Assembly: GCA_963844855.1 (NCBI GenBank)
Contig: CAWJQP010000018.1
Location: 62,001-126,000, forward strand
Reading direction: 5' to 3'
DNA from: DASQDN01 sp963844855
GTDB taxonomy: Bacteria > Acidobacteriota > Terriglobia > Bryobacterales > Bryobacteraceae
Length of the DNA: 64,000 nt
Shown: positions 17,283 to 26,930 of the stretch, piece after piece
Layout of the letters: each line of letters opens with the position of its first letter
How positions within the stretch are numbered: the first letter of the stretch is position 1
The notes under the pieces: model-generated
The model's input: only the letters and a program-made list of their open reading frames with translations
What the model was told of the DNA's origin: nothing
The model's database searches: none
Translations under genes and position numbers: made by a program

Positions 17283-20200
17283 TCAGAACGTTGTCGTCGA
17301 TGCTTGCGAACTGCCGGTTGCGTTAGTGAGGGTAACAGTCACCGAGTTGACGGTGGTTGTGTCTCCCTGAATCGTGAACGGGATCGTAAGTGAGAACTGC
17401 CCCCCAAACGAGTTGGAGGCAGCGCTCTGGAACCACGAGTTAAACACTGTGCTGAGAGGCACGGTGAGATCGGTTGTCTGAAGAGCGGTTGCCCCGGCAA
17501 ATCGGAATATTCCCTGCGTAACTTCCCTGCTCGTCGAGTAGCCCGTGACCAGCACGTTGAAGCCGGTGGCTGTTCGGGTAACTCTCAGCGAGGTGATCAC
17601 CGGAGCCGTTCTCGGGATGATGATCGTCTGAGTCAATTGACAGTTGCAGTTGACGGGCGATCCGGCAGCAGTCATCGTAGTCGTTAGCGTGATCGTTCCT
17701 GCTGTTGTACCGGTCTGAATCATCAGATTAGGTACCTGGAAAACGGCCTGGGTTTGACCGGCCGGAATCGTGAATGGCGCTGAGCGGCCTCCGGTCGAGA
17801 ACTGAATTGCCGGGTCGTCAGCGTTGTTAGCCGCGTTCGGAGCGAACGTCAGGACGAGCGTCCCAGTGAGGCCGACTGGATACGGCGAACTGATCTGTAG
17901 CGAAACTGGCGGTTGCTGCGCTGGGTGCGGATTCGCGGGTACCGTGATGGTGATGCCAGAAACGTCCGGCAAAGCGACCAGCATCGTGAACGGCCGCCGG
18001 GCAACGAATTGCAGTAAGGAGGAATCACCTACCTGGACTGTGAAAGTAAATGTTCCACCGACCGTGGGTGTTCCTGTGATCGCGCCGGCGCTGCTGAGTT
18101 GCAGACCTCCAGGAAGGTTCCCACTGGCGACAGACCACTGATAGGGGGGAGCTCCACCGGCCGCTGAAAGACTCGCCGAGTACGCAACGCCGAACGAAGC
18201 AGAGGGCAAAGTCTCCGTCGTGATGACGAGCGGAGCAACTACGCGCACCGAGAAAGCCTTCGATGTCGTTATCCCATTCGCATCTGCGACCTGTACCGTG
18301 AAATTCGAATCGCCCTGAACGGTGGGCGTTCCGGAGATGACCCCATCGGCGCTGAGCCCAACACCATTCGGCAGCGAACCACTCAGGAGACTCCACGAGT
18401 ACGGTAATCTGCCGCCTGTCGCTGCCAGAGTCATCGAGACCGGCGTGTCGACGACCATGTTGACAACCGATGTCGTGGTGATAACGAGCACTGTTGTGAC
18501 TTCGATGCTGTAGCTCCGGGACGCATTGTCATTGCTCTGATCGGTGACGGTTGCTGTGACCGCGAACGTTCCATTCTTCGTTGGGATGCCCGTGATCGCT
18601 CCGGTGTTTTGATCGACACCCAGCCCATCGGGCAGCCCGCTTGCACCCCATCGGTAGGGCGGTGTACCACCGGTGGCCGCGAGTGAAGTACTAAAGGCAC
18701 TGCCGACAGTGCCGTTCCCCAAACTAGAGGTCGTGATCGTCAATGGGGGAGGTTTGATGAGAACACTGTATCCGCGAGTGCCTCTTTCGCCGAGACTATC
18801 GACAGCCTGAATCGAGAATTGATACGATCCCGCCTCGCCTGGAATGCCGGTTAGAAGCCCATTGGCGCTGAGTGCAAGGCCCGAGGGTAGCGAACCGGAA
18901 GAGACAGAGAAACGATAGGGCGGCAGACCGCCAGTCGCCGTGAAGCCTGTGGAATACGACTCGTTCACACGACCATCCGGCGCCCTCTCCGTCGTGATCA
19001 CAACCGCGGATGGCTGGATTACGAGGTTGAACAGGCCGGTCGCCTGAGTCCGGCCATCGTCCTGTACAGTCACCTGCACGCCAAACGTTCCGGAGCGGCG
19101 AGGTGTACCGAAGAGATCGCCGTCAGCTCCTCCTTCGATTCCCTCAGGAAGTCCGGAGAAGGTCCAGCGATATGGCGGACTTCCGTTCCTGGCGGCGAAC
19201 TGCATGCCATAGATCTTTCCGACCGTGCCGTCAGCCAGTGAAAGAGTTGCAATCTCGAGCCTTGAACCGATCGGCTCCTCTCGAGTACCAACGACAAGCG
19301 TGAAGGGTTTGGTGCTCGACCGGCCACGACTGTCGTTAACTCGGGCAACGAAGTTTGCGCTCGACGCGTCACCGCCGGTTCCCAACACTTGTCCGCTGGT
19401 CGTAAGTGTAAAGCCGGACGGCAGTGAACCGCTCGCAATCGCCCAGGTGTACGGAGGAGTTCCGCCGACCGCCGTCATTTGGAAAGAATAGATCTGCAGC
19501 GCTTGACCCGCAGGCAGGGCAGCCGTCGTAATGATCGGGAACCCGGCGTCAACAGGAAGAGTGAACGTTTTGTCCACCTGCGTGAGAAGCGCATCACGCA
19601 CACGAACAGTAAATGTAAACGGTCCCGATTGCGTCGGTGTGCCCGACAGCACTCCGGCAGCACTAAATGTGATGCCTGGCGGGAGCGTGCCGCTCACAAG
19701 CTGCCACGTGTATGGCGCCAAGCCCCCGCTCGCCAAAATAACTTGAGAGTACGGAGTATTGACGGTCGCAACTGACAGAGGCGAAGACGTCGCAATCGCG
19801 AGGGGAATGAGCTGAATCTGAAGCGTGAACGTTTTCGTACTGAACTGTTGCGATACCGAGCCTCGCACTTCCAAGTCGAATGTGTACAATCCGACAGTCG
19901 TCGGAATTCCACTTATCACTCCGGCGGCTGTGAGCGTCAATCCTGGCGGTAGGGAACTCGTTTCGCCAAGCGACCACGAGTACGGAGCAGTGCCACCTGT
20001 CGCGGCGAATGTCAGACTGTAAGGCAGGGCTACAGTGCCCTGCGGCAGCGGAGACGCTGTCGTTATGGTGATGGCCGCGCCTATCGTCAACCGGAAGTGC
20101 TTATAGGCCGAAAATTCCTCGACATCCGTAACACGAATTACGAAGTCGAACGTTCCTGGCTGTGTGGGAGTCCCCGAAAGCAAGCCTGACGATGTTAGCG

Positions 20201-23200
20201 TCAGGCCCATCGGAAGGGAGCCTGTTTGGACAGTCCAGGAATACGGCGACGATCCGCCAGTCGCGGCAAAGACCTGGGAATAGACTGCATTGGCCGTGCC
20301 GTTCGGTAGCGGGCTCGCCGTTGTGATAACCAGAGCGAACGGATTGATCGTCAGCGAGTACGTCTTTGTATCACTGAGATTCGAGGCGTCAGTGACCCGC
20401 ACGCCAAAAGTGAAGTTGCCGGACTGTGTGGCCGTGCCGGAAAGCACGCCGGCTGAATTGAGGGCCATTCCGGAAGGCAGGGTTCCGGTAGCAATGCTCC
20501 ATGTAAACGGAGAGGTTCCGCCAGTCGAGGTGAAGGTCGTAGTGTAGGGCTGGCCAGTGCTCCCCGAAGACAACGGAGAGAGCGTAGTAATCAGTGGCGC
20601 TGTTGCCGCGATGGTGAGCGCAAATGGCTTTGAAGCGGTTTGCGGGGACGAGTTCGCATCGCGCACTCGGACGGTGAAGTTAAACGTGCCGGTCGCAGTC
20701 GGTGTACCGCTAATAGCGCCGGTGGCGGCGTTGAGTGACAACCCGGCCGGCAGCGCCCCTGCCGTAACGGTCCAATTGGAATAAGGCGCAAGTCCTCCAG
20801 TGGCAGCCAGCGTTCGCGAATATGCATTCGCCAACGAACCGCCCGGCAATGGACTGGCAGTGACAATCGAGAGCGCTACTGGAGCATTGATCGTTAACGC
20901 GAATGCCTTCGAGCCGGTTTGTACGCCACTCGAGGGTGTACTGTCCTGGACGGACACCGTGAAGTTGAAAGGAGCTGCGGCTGTTGGGATGCCACCCAAG
21001 ATCCCTGTCGAGGCGTTGAGAGTTAGTCCCGCAGGGAGAGTCCCACTGCTCACTGTCCAGTTCGAATAGGGAGGCACTCCGCCCGACGCAGCGAGCGCTC
21101 GGGAATACGCCGTTCCGCTGATGCCAGATGGCAATGGGCTGTTGGTGGTGATGGTGACCGGTCCACCGTTGATCGTAAGACTAAACGCTTTGAAGGCGAT
21201 TACTGGGGTCGATGTAGAATCCTGCACTCGGACGGTGAAATTGAAGATGCCGTTTTGGGTCGGCGTGCCGGCAAGTTGACCGGTAAACCCATTCAACGTC
21301 AAGCCTGCTGGCAAAGCACCCGCGCCGACCGTCCAGTTCACATGGGGCAACACACCGCCGATGGCTGCCAAGGTGACGCTATAAGCCTCGTTCAGCGTTC
21401 CACCGGGCAATGGACTTTGCGTGGTGATGGTGAGAGTCCCAGGCAGAATCGTCAATCGGAATGGCTTCTGTGCAGATTGCAAGCTGCCGTTTGAACTGCT
21501 GTCGTCCACTGCGAGCGTGAAATCGTAAGCACCCGCAGTCGTTGGCGTTCCGGAGAGTATTCCTGAAGTCTCGTTTAACGTAAGACCGGGCGGGAGCGCG
21601 CCCAACAAAACTGACCAGTTCCTATAAGGGGGAACGCCGCCGCTGGCGGCGATTGTCTGCGAGTAGACCGCTCCGACATTCCCAGTGTTCAGGGGACTTA
21701 CAGTGTCGATAAGAAGATCGCCACTGCCGACTTCGATCGTGAATACCTTCGAGGCGTTGACCGGTGTCTGAGCCGAGTCACTGACCAGGATCGCGAAAGT
21801 AAACATTCCGCTGGCCGTAGGTATACCTGCGATGACACCCGTGGCTGAGTTCAGGCTCAGGCCGTTCGGCAGAGTTCCTGCTCCAACTGCGAGTCTCCAA
21901 TTCACATAGGGCGGAGTTCCTCCGCTAGCTGACAACTCCTGAGTGTAGGCAATCTGCTCATTGCCGCTCATCAGTGGATTGCTCGTTGTGATGACGAGCG
22001 GATTCGGAACTGCTGGGTTGATCGTCAGCGCAAAGGCTTTCGAAGCGATCTGCGGCTCGACATCGGAGTCGCGGAGTTGGACTGTGAAGTTGAAGGTTCC
22101 CGTCGCAGTCGGCGTGCCCGAAATGACACCTGTGGCTTGCGTGAGCGTGAGGCCCGCTGGGAGCGCTCCCGTTAGAACCGTCCAATTTGCGTACGGCGAA
22201 ACGCCGCCCGAAGCTCCGAGGGGCTGCGAATATGACGCGTTAACCGTTCCCGTCGGCAAGGCGCTACTCGTGGTAATAACGAGCTGAGCAGGATTCACAC
22301 GAAGGGAGAAAGCTTTTTGCGCGGTTTGCTGCTGGCTATTCGAATCTCGAACTTGTACGGTGAAATTCGCGGTTTCAATCGCGGACGGTATCCCACTCAA
22401 CACCCCAGTGGATGAATTCAACGAGATACCTGCAGGGAGGCTCCCCGAAGAGACTGTCCAATTGACGTAGGGAGGTGTACCGTTGGCTGCTGCCAAGGCT
22501 TGCGTGTACTGTGTTCCGACTACCGCCGGAGGAAGCGACGCGCCGGTCGTGATTTCGAACACCGGCTCCGTGATAGTGAGGGCAAAACTTTGAAACTTGA
22601 CCTGCCTGGCCTGGCCGGTTGCCGAGTCGGTCGCTACAACCAAAAAGTTGTTAGAGCCGGCCCCTGTCGGAGTTCCCGTGATCGTGCCATTGGGATTCAA
22701 TGTCAGTCCGGGAGGCATGAAGCTCATGGGATCTAGCTCCCAAGTCACCGTCGGCTGACCGCCGGTCGAGGCGAGGGCAACTCCTGTGTATGGTGCACCA
22801 CGAACGCCATTTGGCAAAGGCGATGAGGTGGTGATCACCAACGTCGGGTTGATGGTAAGCGTGAAATCTGCAAGCTGAGACTGCTGGTCAAACGTACTGC
22901 TGTCCGTCACGGTGACCCGGAAACTGAACGAACCCGACGCCGTGGTCGAACCTGAAAGCGTTCCGTTCGATTGAAGCGTGATACCGCTTGGAAGAGCGCC
23001 CGATGTCACGGACCAGCTATACGGGCTTTGACCGCCCGTCGCCGTCAGGGCGTTGTTATACGCGACTGACTGAACGCCACGCTGCAACTCGCCTGGGTTT
23101 TGAATCTGCAGCGGTGGTTCGCCGACCGTGAGCGTATAATCCCGAGTCGCTGACTGCTCAGGTATCGCGGAATCTCTCGCTTCGATTGAAATGTTGAAAC

Positions 23201-23729
23201 TACCCAGCGAATTTGTGGCGCCTGAGATCACCCCTGTGCTCGGATTAAGGGTAAGCCCCGCCGGCAAAAAGGTTGAGCCGACCAGGCCCCATGTATAGCC
23301 ACCGGGCTCTCCGCCCGTCGCAGCGAGGTTCGCCGTATAAGGCACACCCCTTGTGCCTGAAGGAAGCGAAGGAGTAGTTACTTGGATTCGACTGTTGATC
23401 TTCAGGGAGAACTGTTCGAGATCGTTCCCAGGAGGTGTGTTGGAGTCGGTCAGACGGATGCGGTATAACGTCGCCGAACTCGCTGTCGTTGGAGTTCCGG
23501 AAATAGCGCCGGTGGAAGAGTCCAGGGATAACCCGGCCGGAAGTGGATCGACAGCCGTCCATATGAGTGGTTGGGGCGTACCGATACCCTGGAAAGTAAA
23601 ACCCGGATAGGTTAAGCCCACAACGCCGGTGGGGAGAGGCGTGGCGGGATTGGAAGTAATCGTCGGTTGCGCAACGGCCACACCGGCCAAGAGAGCAAGT
23701 GCAAGAACTATAGCTGCGATCTTACTCAT
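17283..23729 (-). CDS. Giant exported protein with 21 putative Ig (He_PIG) repeats
   Basis: A 2148-residue protein, signal peptide 1-20 (LAGVAVAQ). I count 21 tandem repeats of about 85-95 residues, each with the pattern ITT.SPLP.GT...YS..L.A.GG..PY.W, then LP.GL.L...TG.ISGTPT..G.F.FTV.V.D. This is the cadherin-like putative Ig fold He_PIG family, found in surface adhesins. The last 240 residues form a different beta-rich region with two Cys (CNCQL) and no obvious anchor. The repeats differ enough that they are old, not recent copies. No LPXTG or Por-type sorting signal is seen. Its start overlaps the propeller lipoprotein gene end by 8 bases: third gene of a three-gene operon. Probable role in adhesion or surface structure, by inference. 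Confidence 0.9.
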   Translation of the reverse strand: MSKIAAIVLALALLAGVAVAQPTITSNPATPLPTGVVGLTYPGFTFQGIGTPQPLIWTAVDPLPAGLSLDSSTGAISGTPTTASSATLYRIRLTDSNTPPGNDLEQFSLKINSRIQVTTPSLPSGTRGVPYTANLAATGGEPGGYTWGLVGSTFLPAGLTLNPSTGVISGATNSLGSFNISIEARDSAIPEQSATRDYTLTVGEPPLQIQNPGELQRGVQSVAYNNALTATGGQSPYSWSVTSGALPSGITLQSNGTLSGSTTASGSFSFRVTVTDSSTFDQQSQLADFTLTINPTLVITTSSPLPNGVRGAPYTGVALASTGGQPTVTWELDPMSFMPPGLTLNPNGTITGTPTGAGSNNFLVVATDSATGQARQVKFQSFALTITEPVFEITTGASLPPAVVGTQYTQALAAANGTPPYVNWTVSSGSLPAGISLNSSTGVLSGIPSAIETANFTVQVRDSNSQQQTAQKAFSLRVNPAQLVITTSSALPTGTVNASYSQPLGASGGVSPYANWTVLTGALPAGLTLTQATGVISGTPTATGTFNFTVQLRDSDVEPQIASKAFALTINPAVPNPLVITTSNPLMSGNEQIAYTQELSASGGTPPYVNWRLAVGAGTLPNGLSLNSATGVIAGIPTASGMFTFAILVSDSAQTPVNASKVFTIEVGSGDLLIDTVSPLNTGNVGAVYSQTIAASGGVPPYRNWSVLLGALPPGLTLNETSGILSGTPTTAGAYDFTLAVDDSSSNGSLQSAQKPFRLTILPGTLTITTQSPLPGGTLNEAYSVTLAAIGGVLPHVNWTVGAGALPAGLTLNGFTGQLAGTPTQNGIFNFTVRVQDSTSTPVIAFKAFSLTINGGPVTITTNSPLPSGISGTAYSRALAASGGVPPYSNWTVSSGTLPAGLTLNASTGILGGIPTAAAPFNFTVSVQDSTPSSGVQTGSKAFALTINAPVALSIVTASPLPGGSLANAYSRTLAATGGLAPYSNWTVTAGALPAGLSLNAATGAISGTPTATGTFNFTVRVRDANSSPQTASKPFALTIAATAPLITTLSPLSSGSTGQPYTTTFTSTGGTSPFTWSIATGTLPSGMALNSAGVLSGTATQSGNFTFGVRVTDASNLSDTKTYSLTINPFALVITTASPLPNGTANAVYSQVFAATGGSSPYSWTVQTGSLPMGLTLTSSGLLSGTPTQPGTFDFVIRVTDVEEFSAYKHFRLTIGAAITITTASPLPQGTVALPYSLTFAATGGTAPYSWSLGETSSLPPGLTLTAAGVISGIPTTVGLYTFDLEVRGSVSQQFSTKTFTLQIQLIPLAIATSSPLSVATVNTPYSQVILASGGLAPYTWQLVSGTLPPGITFSAAGVLSGTPTQSGPFTFTVRVRDALLTQVDKTFTLPVDAGFPIITTAALPAGQALQIYSFQMTAVGGTPPYTWAIASGSLPSGFTLTTSGQVLGTGGDASSANFVARVNDSRGRSSTKPFTLVVGTREEPIGSRLEIATLSLADGTVGKIYGMQFAARNGSPPYRWTFSGLPEGIEGGADGDLFGTPRRSGTFGVQVTVQDDGRTQATGLFNLVIQPSAVVITTERAPDGRVNESYSTGFTATGGLPPYRFSVSSGSLPSGLALSANGLLTGIPGEAGSYQFSIQAVDSLGERGTRGYSVLIKPPPLTITTSSLGNGTVGSAFSTSLAATGGTPPYRWGASGLPDGLGVDQNTGAITGIPTKNGTFAVTATVTDQSNDNASRSYSIEVTTVLVITTTSVVNMVVDTPVSMTLAATGGRLPYSWSLLSGSLPNGVGLSADGVISGTPTVQGDSNFTVQVADANGITTSKAFSVRVVAPLVITTETLPSASFGVAYSASLSAAGGAPPYQWSVASGNLPGGLQLSSAGAITGTPTVGGTFTFTVQVGDSSLLQFVARRPFTMLVALPDVSGITITVPANPHPAQQPPVSLQISSPYPVGLTGTLVLTFAPNAANNADDPAIQFSTGGRSAPFTIPAGQTQAVFQVPNLMIQTGTTAGTITLTTTMTAAGSPVNCNCQLTQTIIIPRTAPVITSLRVTRTATGFNVLVTGYSTSREVTQGIFRFAGATALQTTDLTVPLSTVFNSWFQSAASNSFGGQFSLTIPFTIQGDTTTVNSVTVTLTNATGSSQASTTTF
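17975..23670 (-). repeat. Array of 21 He_PIG coding repeats
   Basis: Each unit is about 250-285 bases and encodes one putative Ig domain. On the plus strand the same words recur (for example CGTTCCGGAG... encoding the ISGTPT block, and CCACCGGT/GCCGCC stretches). The copies are diverged at the base level, so they are protein repeats and not a DNA satellite. Limits are approximate. Confidence 0.8.
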
Positions 23730-24603
23730 TCACAGCCTCCGGGATGAAGGCAACGCGCAGTTCATCCGCAGAAACATCCACCAGCCACATCGGCCCATCG
23801 CCAATTTTCGTGAGCAAGAAGTTCGAGCCCCCCAATGGAAGCGCCATAACTGCTGCGCAACTGCAATCGATAGAAGTTTCCTCGCCGGTGGCGAGCCTGA
23901 CGGTCCGAACGGTCTGACCAGCAGCGATGAGAAGACGGGAATGATCGGAAGTGACGGCCAATGCGCGAGCCTCGGGCACCGTTGCTATTTGCCGGAATTG
24001 CGAATTGCTGCCGACCTGTGAGATCACCCCTGTTTCGTCTGATACGACGACGTCAGCGGAATTTGGCAGAAATGCCAATGCCGGCAACCGGCTCGAAAAA
24101 AGCAGCCGGTTTGAGCCCTGCTCATTGAGGATGTGAAGCGCCTCACCATCAGACTCTGCAACAGTAAATGCTGCAACAGAATCACGGTCCGCGACGGCGA
24201 TCCTGATCGGGCTGCCCGGAATTGCAAGGTCGGCCTTTCTTTCTCCGCTCTTCGAGAAGATATGTGCCCTGCCCCCGGCAGTGGCTAGAAACATTTCGCC
24301 GCTTGGACTCGAAGTGAGACTCATTACATCTGCAACACCGAGTTCGCTCATCGCGCCGTCCGTCAGATCGATACGGACTAACATGCCGCTTGCATTTATG
24401 GCGGCAGCGACACTCGTTCCGGGAAGAACAATTGCTTGTTGGAGGTCTGCGACAAGGGGGCTAGTCAGCTGGGATGCGCCAGTAAGGCCCAATACACTAC
24501 GTATGGAAGAACCAGAGGAAACGTACCCTAGAGTCGGTCCTTTGATTCCGGGATCGGCAGAGAGGCAACCGCTCAGTCCGGCGATCAGAAAGATGTTTTT
24601 CAC
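23722..24603 (-). CDS. Predicted lipoprotein with beta-propeller fold
   Basis: A 293-residue protein. The N-terminus MKNIFLIAGLSGC carries a lipobox (LSGC, Cys13), so it should be lipid-anchored. The rest has repeated beta-blade-like stretches (LTSSPSGEMFLATAGG, RALAVTSDHSRLLIAAG, DVVVSDETGVISQVG), consistent with a seven- or six-bladed propeller. There are no catalytic motifs. Start is GTG or ATG at 24603, overlapping the upstream gene by 4 bases; the stop lies inside the start of the giant He_PIG gene. The lipoprotein may tie the repeat protein to the membrane, which is inference. Confidence 0.7.
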   Translation of the reverse strand: MKNIFLIAGLSGCLSADPGIKGPTLGYVSSGSSIRSVLGLTGASQLTSPLVADLQQAIVLPGTSVAAAINASGMLVRIDLTDGAMSELGVADVMSLTSSPSGEMFLATAGGRAHIFSKSGERKADLAIPGSPIRIAVADRDSVAAFTVAESDGEALHILNEQGSNRLLFSSRLPALAFLPNSADVVVSDETGVISQVGSNSQFRQIATVPEARALAVTSDHSRLLIAAGQTVRTVRLATGEETSIDCSCAAVMALPLGGSNFLLTKIGDGPMWLVDVSADELRVAFIPEAVNE

Positions 24604-25193
24604 TGCGGCCCTCCAACGGATGGCGTCCCCGGCACGATCACGGTCGGGCTTCCACCGCCGCCATTGCCGTTTCCGTTGCCGCTACGAGTGGCCACTACGG
24701 CTCCGGCAGCTACGGCTCCACCTGCGATCGCTAGAATCGCGATTAATTTGGCCGAGATGCCCGTCGCTGCGGCAGCCGTAATTGCGTTCGTCTGATTGAT
24801 AATCACGCTCTCGGTCCGACCTTGATGAGAAGCATTTACGCGTATTTCGTATTGACCGTTCACATTATTCGGCCGCAATCCCCGCGCAACAGCTCGCCCT
24901 TGGGTATCGGTAGTAATCGTCAGGCTACGCGCGCCATTCGTAAAAGTCGCTCCGGCCCCTTGGTTCGGCAACAGAAACGTAACTGCGGCGCCGGCAACAG
25001 GGCGTCGGTTCTCGTCTTCTACTTGGACTATCGGCTCTCGGGCGACGCGTTGCCGGACGTTATTGATGGCGCCTTCACCTTCAACGATCACAATCCGAAT
25101 CTTTCCCGGCGCGGCTGTATCCTGCGCACGCAAACGTATCGATGGCGCTAGAACAGCACACACGAGCACTATGGACAGGCAACGGCTACGCAC
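24600..25193 (-). CDS. Exported single Ig-like domain protein with C-terminal membrane helix
   Basis: A 197-residue protein with a signal peptide (about 1-23), then one bacterial Ig-like (Big_1/invasin-like) domain at about 45-128, recognised by VQVEDENRRPVAGAAVTFLLP and the TDTQGRAVARGLRPN block with VNGQYEIRVNAS. A hydrophobic helix follows (about 146-168), then a Gly/Asn/Ser-rich tail. First gene of the three-gene operon with the propeller lipoprotein and the He_PIG giant. Unknown function; a surface or periplasmic scaffold is plausible. Confidence 0.72.
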   Translation of the reverse strand: MRSRCLSIVLVCAVLAPSIRLRAQDTAAPGKIRIVIVEGEGAINNVRQRVAREPIVQVEDENRRPVAGAAVTFLLPNQGAGATFTNGARSLTITTDTQGRAVARGLRPNNVNGQYEIRVNASHQGRTESVIINQTNAITAAAATGISAKLIAILAIAGGAVAAGAVVATRSGNGNGNGGGGSPTVIVPGTPSVGGPQ

Positions 25194-25242
25194 TATGGCC
25201 TCCTGATGTAAGTAGTCAGTATAACCATGGGCGTGGTCTATG

Positions 25243-25269
25243 GACCAGCACTAAGACCAGTACTAGGAC
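25243..25269. promoter_or_regulatory. Tandem 12-base repeat in the divergent promoter region
   Basis: GACCAGCACTAA is followed at once by GACCAGTACTAG and GAC, a direct repeat with a 12-base period in the 181-base gap between two divergent operons. The same word CCAGCACTA is found at 31422-31430, ahead of the TPR gene. It could be an operator. Plus-strand promoter elements (TTGAAG at 25286 and TAAAAT at 25307, 15 bases apart) lie just after. Confidence 0.35.
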
Positions 25270-25374
25270 AAATACCTTACTGAAATTGAAGGGCTAAACA
25301 AATTGTTAAAATGTGTCGACAAGCAAATAGGAAGCCAGATATCAACCCGACGTACTGGCGTGGAGGAGATTACG

Positions 25375-26286
25375 ATGCGAAGTTCTTTATTCTTGGGTCT
25401 CGGCCTTCTGCTAGCCACGACGGTCGTCGGGCAAGACAAACCGCAATTGAAGGCTCGGGAGCTGTTTTACACCCCGATCACTGAAGCGACTCCCACACCA
25501 CCAGCAACCAAGGAAACGACTACCAAAGCTACGGCAAAACCTGTCAAGGCCAAGCCAACCCAGCCTACTTCAGGTGACGCCACGTATCAGGCTGCGAAGA
25601 AATCGACAACTTCACCGGATGGCACACGCGTGCAGAATGCGTCGTCTGTCTCTGGGGAAGTGGTTGGCCCGCCTCTCGCCCTTAAGTACCGATTGTTGAA
25701 ACGGACTCTGGAAGGCAGGTATGACGAAGTCGATACCGATACGGTGTTCCGCTCAGGCGACAAGATTCGTGTCTCGGTGGAATCGAACGACAACGGCTAT
25801 CTCTACATCGTCCAGCAAGGTTCCAGCAAGACGTGGAATCTGTTGTTTCCGAACGAAGAGACCGAAAGCGGCAGCAATCGGATCCAAAGGAATCGTGAGT
25901 ATGACCTTCCCGGAGGAGGGCGATTCACCTTTGACGAGCAGCCTGGAGCCGAGCGACTGTTTATCGTGTTGACGCGGCAGCCCGAAGCCGACCTCGAGAA
26001 GCTGATCTATTCCCTGAGCCAAGGCGCCGGGACCAAGCCCGCATCGACTCCAAACACGCAGGACAAGCCGAAAATGATGATCGCGCAGAATCGGATCGAC
26101 GACGCTTTGATTGATCGCCTGCGTGGAAGAGTTCTCGCTCGCGACCTGGTATTTGAGAAGGTAAATGACGACGCGCCGGTGACAACGTCGAGCGGAACGC
26201 GCCGGGAAAAAGCGCTCTATGTCGCCACGCCCGACCGCACGGCGGGAGCCCGTGTCGTAGTGGATCTGACGCTAAAACATCAGTAA
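25375..26286 (+). CDS. DUF4384-domain protein, exported
   Basis: A 303-residue protein from ATG 25375 with signal peptide (about 1-20). A Thr/Pro/Lys-rich linker follows (about 40-75). The DUF4384 domain (about 110-220) contains LKYRLLKRT, VFRSGDKIRVSVESNDNGYLYI and LFPNEE...NRI...REYDLPGGGRFTFDEQPG, as in family members. The C-terminal third has no clear domain. DUF4384 domains often occur with caspase-like and kinase modules, and this gene is followed by another DUF4384 gene and a caspase gene in the same direction, so a shared process is likely. Upstream frame starts at 25303 but lacks a signal peptide. Confidence 0.85.
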   Translation: MRSSLFLGLGLLLATTVVGQDKPQLKARELFYTPITEATPTPPATKETTTKATAKPVKAKPTQPTSGDATYQAAKKSTTSPDGTRVQNASSVSGEVVGPPLALKYRLLKRTLEGRYDEVDTDTVFRSGDKIRVSVESNDNGYLYIVQQGSSKTWNLLFPNEETESGSNRIQRNREYDLPGGGRFTFDEQPGAERLFIVLTRQPEADLEKLIYSLSQGAGTKPASTPNTQDKPKMMIAQNRIDDALIDRLRGRVLARDLVFEKVNDDAPVTTSSGTRREKALYVATPDRTAGARVVVDLTLKHQ

Positions 26287-26298
26287 AACGGAGTATTC

Positions 26299-26926
26299 AT
26301 GCGCTTTTTCGCGATGTTGGTTTTCGCGGCTGTGGCCTTCGCCGAGCAGTCGAAGATTTCACAGCAAGGCGCTCACAGGATGGAGATCACCCTGGAGCGC
26401 TATGAATCAGGTACGTGGAAAATTATCGATCCCAATCTGGTTCTCGACAAGAACGACAAGATCCGGTTCAAGTTCAAAGCAAACTTTTCCGGTTTTCTCT
26501 ATGTCACGAACCAGAGCACTTCATCGACGAGCTCGCTTCTCTTCCCACGCGTCGATACAGGATCGAACAATCGGATCGCCGCCAATCGTGAGTATGTCGT
26601 CCCGACTACGAAGGGCGCGTTCCGCGTCGATGGACCAGCGGGATACGATGTCGTCGCGTGGATGATTTCTCCTGTTGCTTTAGGTCGACTCGAAGCTCCA
26701 CCGATCGCTTCGATGCCACCTGCGAATATGACACCTCGCTGCGATGACACGCTGTTTCAAAGCGCGCGGCGCGTGTCTCGACAGCTCAGCTGGACCGCAG
26801 GCAGCCAAAAAGACGGAGACCTCGGAAGAACTCGTGTTCATTCGTGAGAAAGATTCGTCCGTCATCTCGTCGACCGCTCCTTTGAAGGCGCCGCTGGTAT
26901 ACGAGTTTTATCTGGCGCACAGGTAG
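26299..26926 (+). CDS. Second DUF4384-domain protein (one frameshift)
   Basis: Signal peptide about 1-15 (FAAVAFAE), then a DUF4384 domain with MEITLERYESGTWK, LDKNDKIRFKFKANFSGFLYV and LLFPRVDTGSNNRIAANREYVVP. At about 26759 an extra base shifts the frame after CDDTLF; the next frame continues as KARGACLDSSAGPQ and ends LVYEFYLAHR at 26926. Repaired length is about 208 residues. It is shorter than the first DUF4384 protein, without the Thr/Pro linker. Starts 12 bases after the first and stops 4 bases before the caspase gene: one operon. Could be a paralogue acting with the same partner. Confidence 0.78.
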
Positions 26927-26930
26927 CGTT

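Noticed and set aside
19479..22736. Many plus-strand ORFs of 60-110 codons inside the giant repeat gene.
   Set aside because: They are shadows of the biased repeat codons on the other strand, with no ribosome sites or family features.
17283..23729. Regular spacing of recurring words across 6 kb, checked as a CRISPR-like or satellite array.
   Set aside because: The unit is about 270 bases, is diverged and keeps one coding frame with a clear protein repeat, so it is an Ig-domain array.
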